5,394 bases of DNA. It comes from Spyradenecus sp045634445 (GTDB taxonomy: Bacteria > Verrucomicrobiota > Kiritimatiellia > RFP12 > DVOR01). The notes under the pieces are model-generated. The model searched no databases, was not told the DNA's origin, and saw only the letters and a list, made by a program, of their open reading frames with translations. Shown here piece by piece: positions 5,307 through 5,394 of this stretch. The translations under genes were made by a program, and so were the position numbers. Each line of letters opens with the position of its first letter. Positions within the stretch are counted from its first letter, which is position 1. Location: NCBI GenBank assembly GCA_045634445.1, contig JAZRAG010000015.1, positions 1 to 5,394 of the forward strand, given 5' to 3'.

Positions 5307-5394
5307 AGAACGCTATCTCTTACTCCGCTTGCCCCTCGGCGAGGATATGCGCCCGAGCGCGCTAGCGCTGGGAAAGAGAAATCCTGCTGCGCAG
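5307..5394 (+). repeat. 88-bp dispersed repeat, copy 2 (reaches the window end)
   Basis: This copy is identical to 751-838 except at 5329 and 5389. It begins with AGAACGCTATCTCTT and is cut by the window edge, so the full repeat may be longer than 88 bp. On the left the homology stops abruptly: TTTCCGCT precedes copy 1 and TTTGCGCG precedes copy 2. The two copies lie in the same orientation on either side of the large gene, 4556 bp apart. Confidence 0.85.

Overview
The window looks like accessory chromosomal DNA from a bacterium of the PVC group (Planctomycetes, Verrucomicrobia, Lentisphaerae, Kiritimatiellae). The main reason is its large gene, which encodes an exported protein combining a discoidin-like domain, an HzsA-related beta-propeller with two CVGCH haem sites, and a formylglycine-generating-enzyme (FGE) fold. 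To my knowledge this mix is typical of that group. The phylum-level call is an inference; there is no rRNA or marker gene here.

Layout. (1) 2-667, plus strand: the 3' part of a Cof-type HAD phosphatase gene whose start lies before the window. (2) 668-1372: a 705-bp gap between two convergent genes, packed with repeats. It holds a tandem heptamer, an 88-bp dispersed repeat, a nested hairpin that carries the repeat's terminal 15-mer in inverted orientation, degenerate units built from CTAGTGT / GTTTAAACC / GTCCTGCG, and a run of small perfect hairpins with 3-nt loops. It ends with a strong intrinsic terminator for the minus-strand gene. (3) 1373-5026, minus strand: the 1217-residue multidomain protein, with a clear Shine-Dalgarno and a plausible promoter. 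(4) 5027-5394: its promoter region, then more GC-rich hairpin sequence, and a second copy of the 88-bp repeat running to the window edge.

The two genes are convergent and share no visible operon or pathway. The HAD enzyme should be cytoplasmic. The large protein has a Sec-type signal peptide and c-type haem motifs, so it should work outside the cytoplasm, perhaps in electron transfer or as a surface or periplasmic binding protein. It resembles the alpha subunit of hydrazine synthase only by family; no beta/gamma partners are present, so no anammox role is claimed.

The least explained content is the non-coding DNA. The same 15-mer and 88-bp element flank the large gene, next to many short perfect hairpins that do not look like ordinary terminators.
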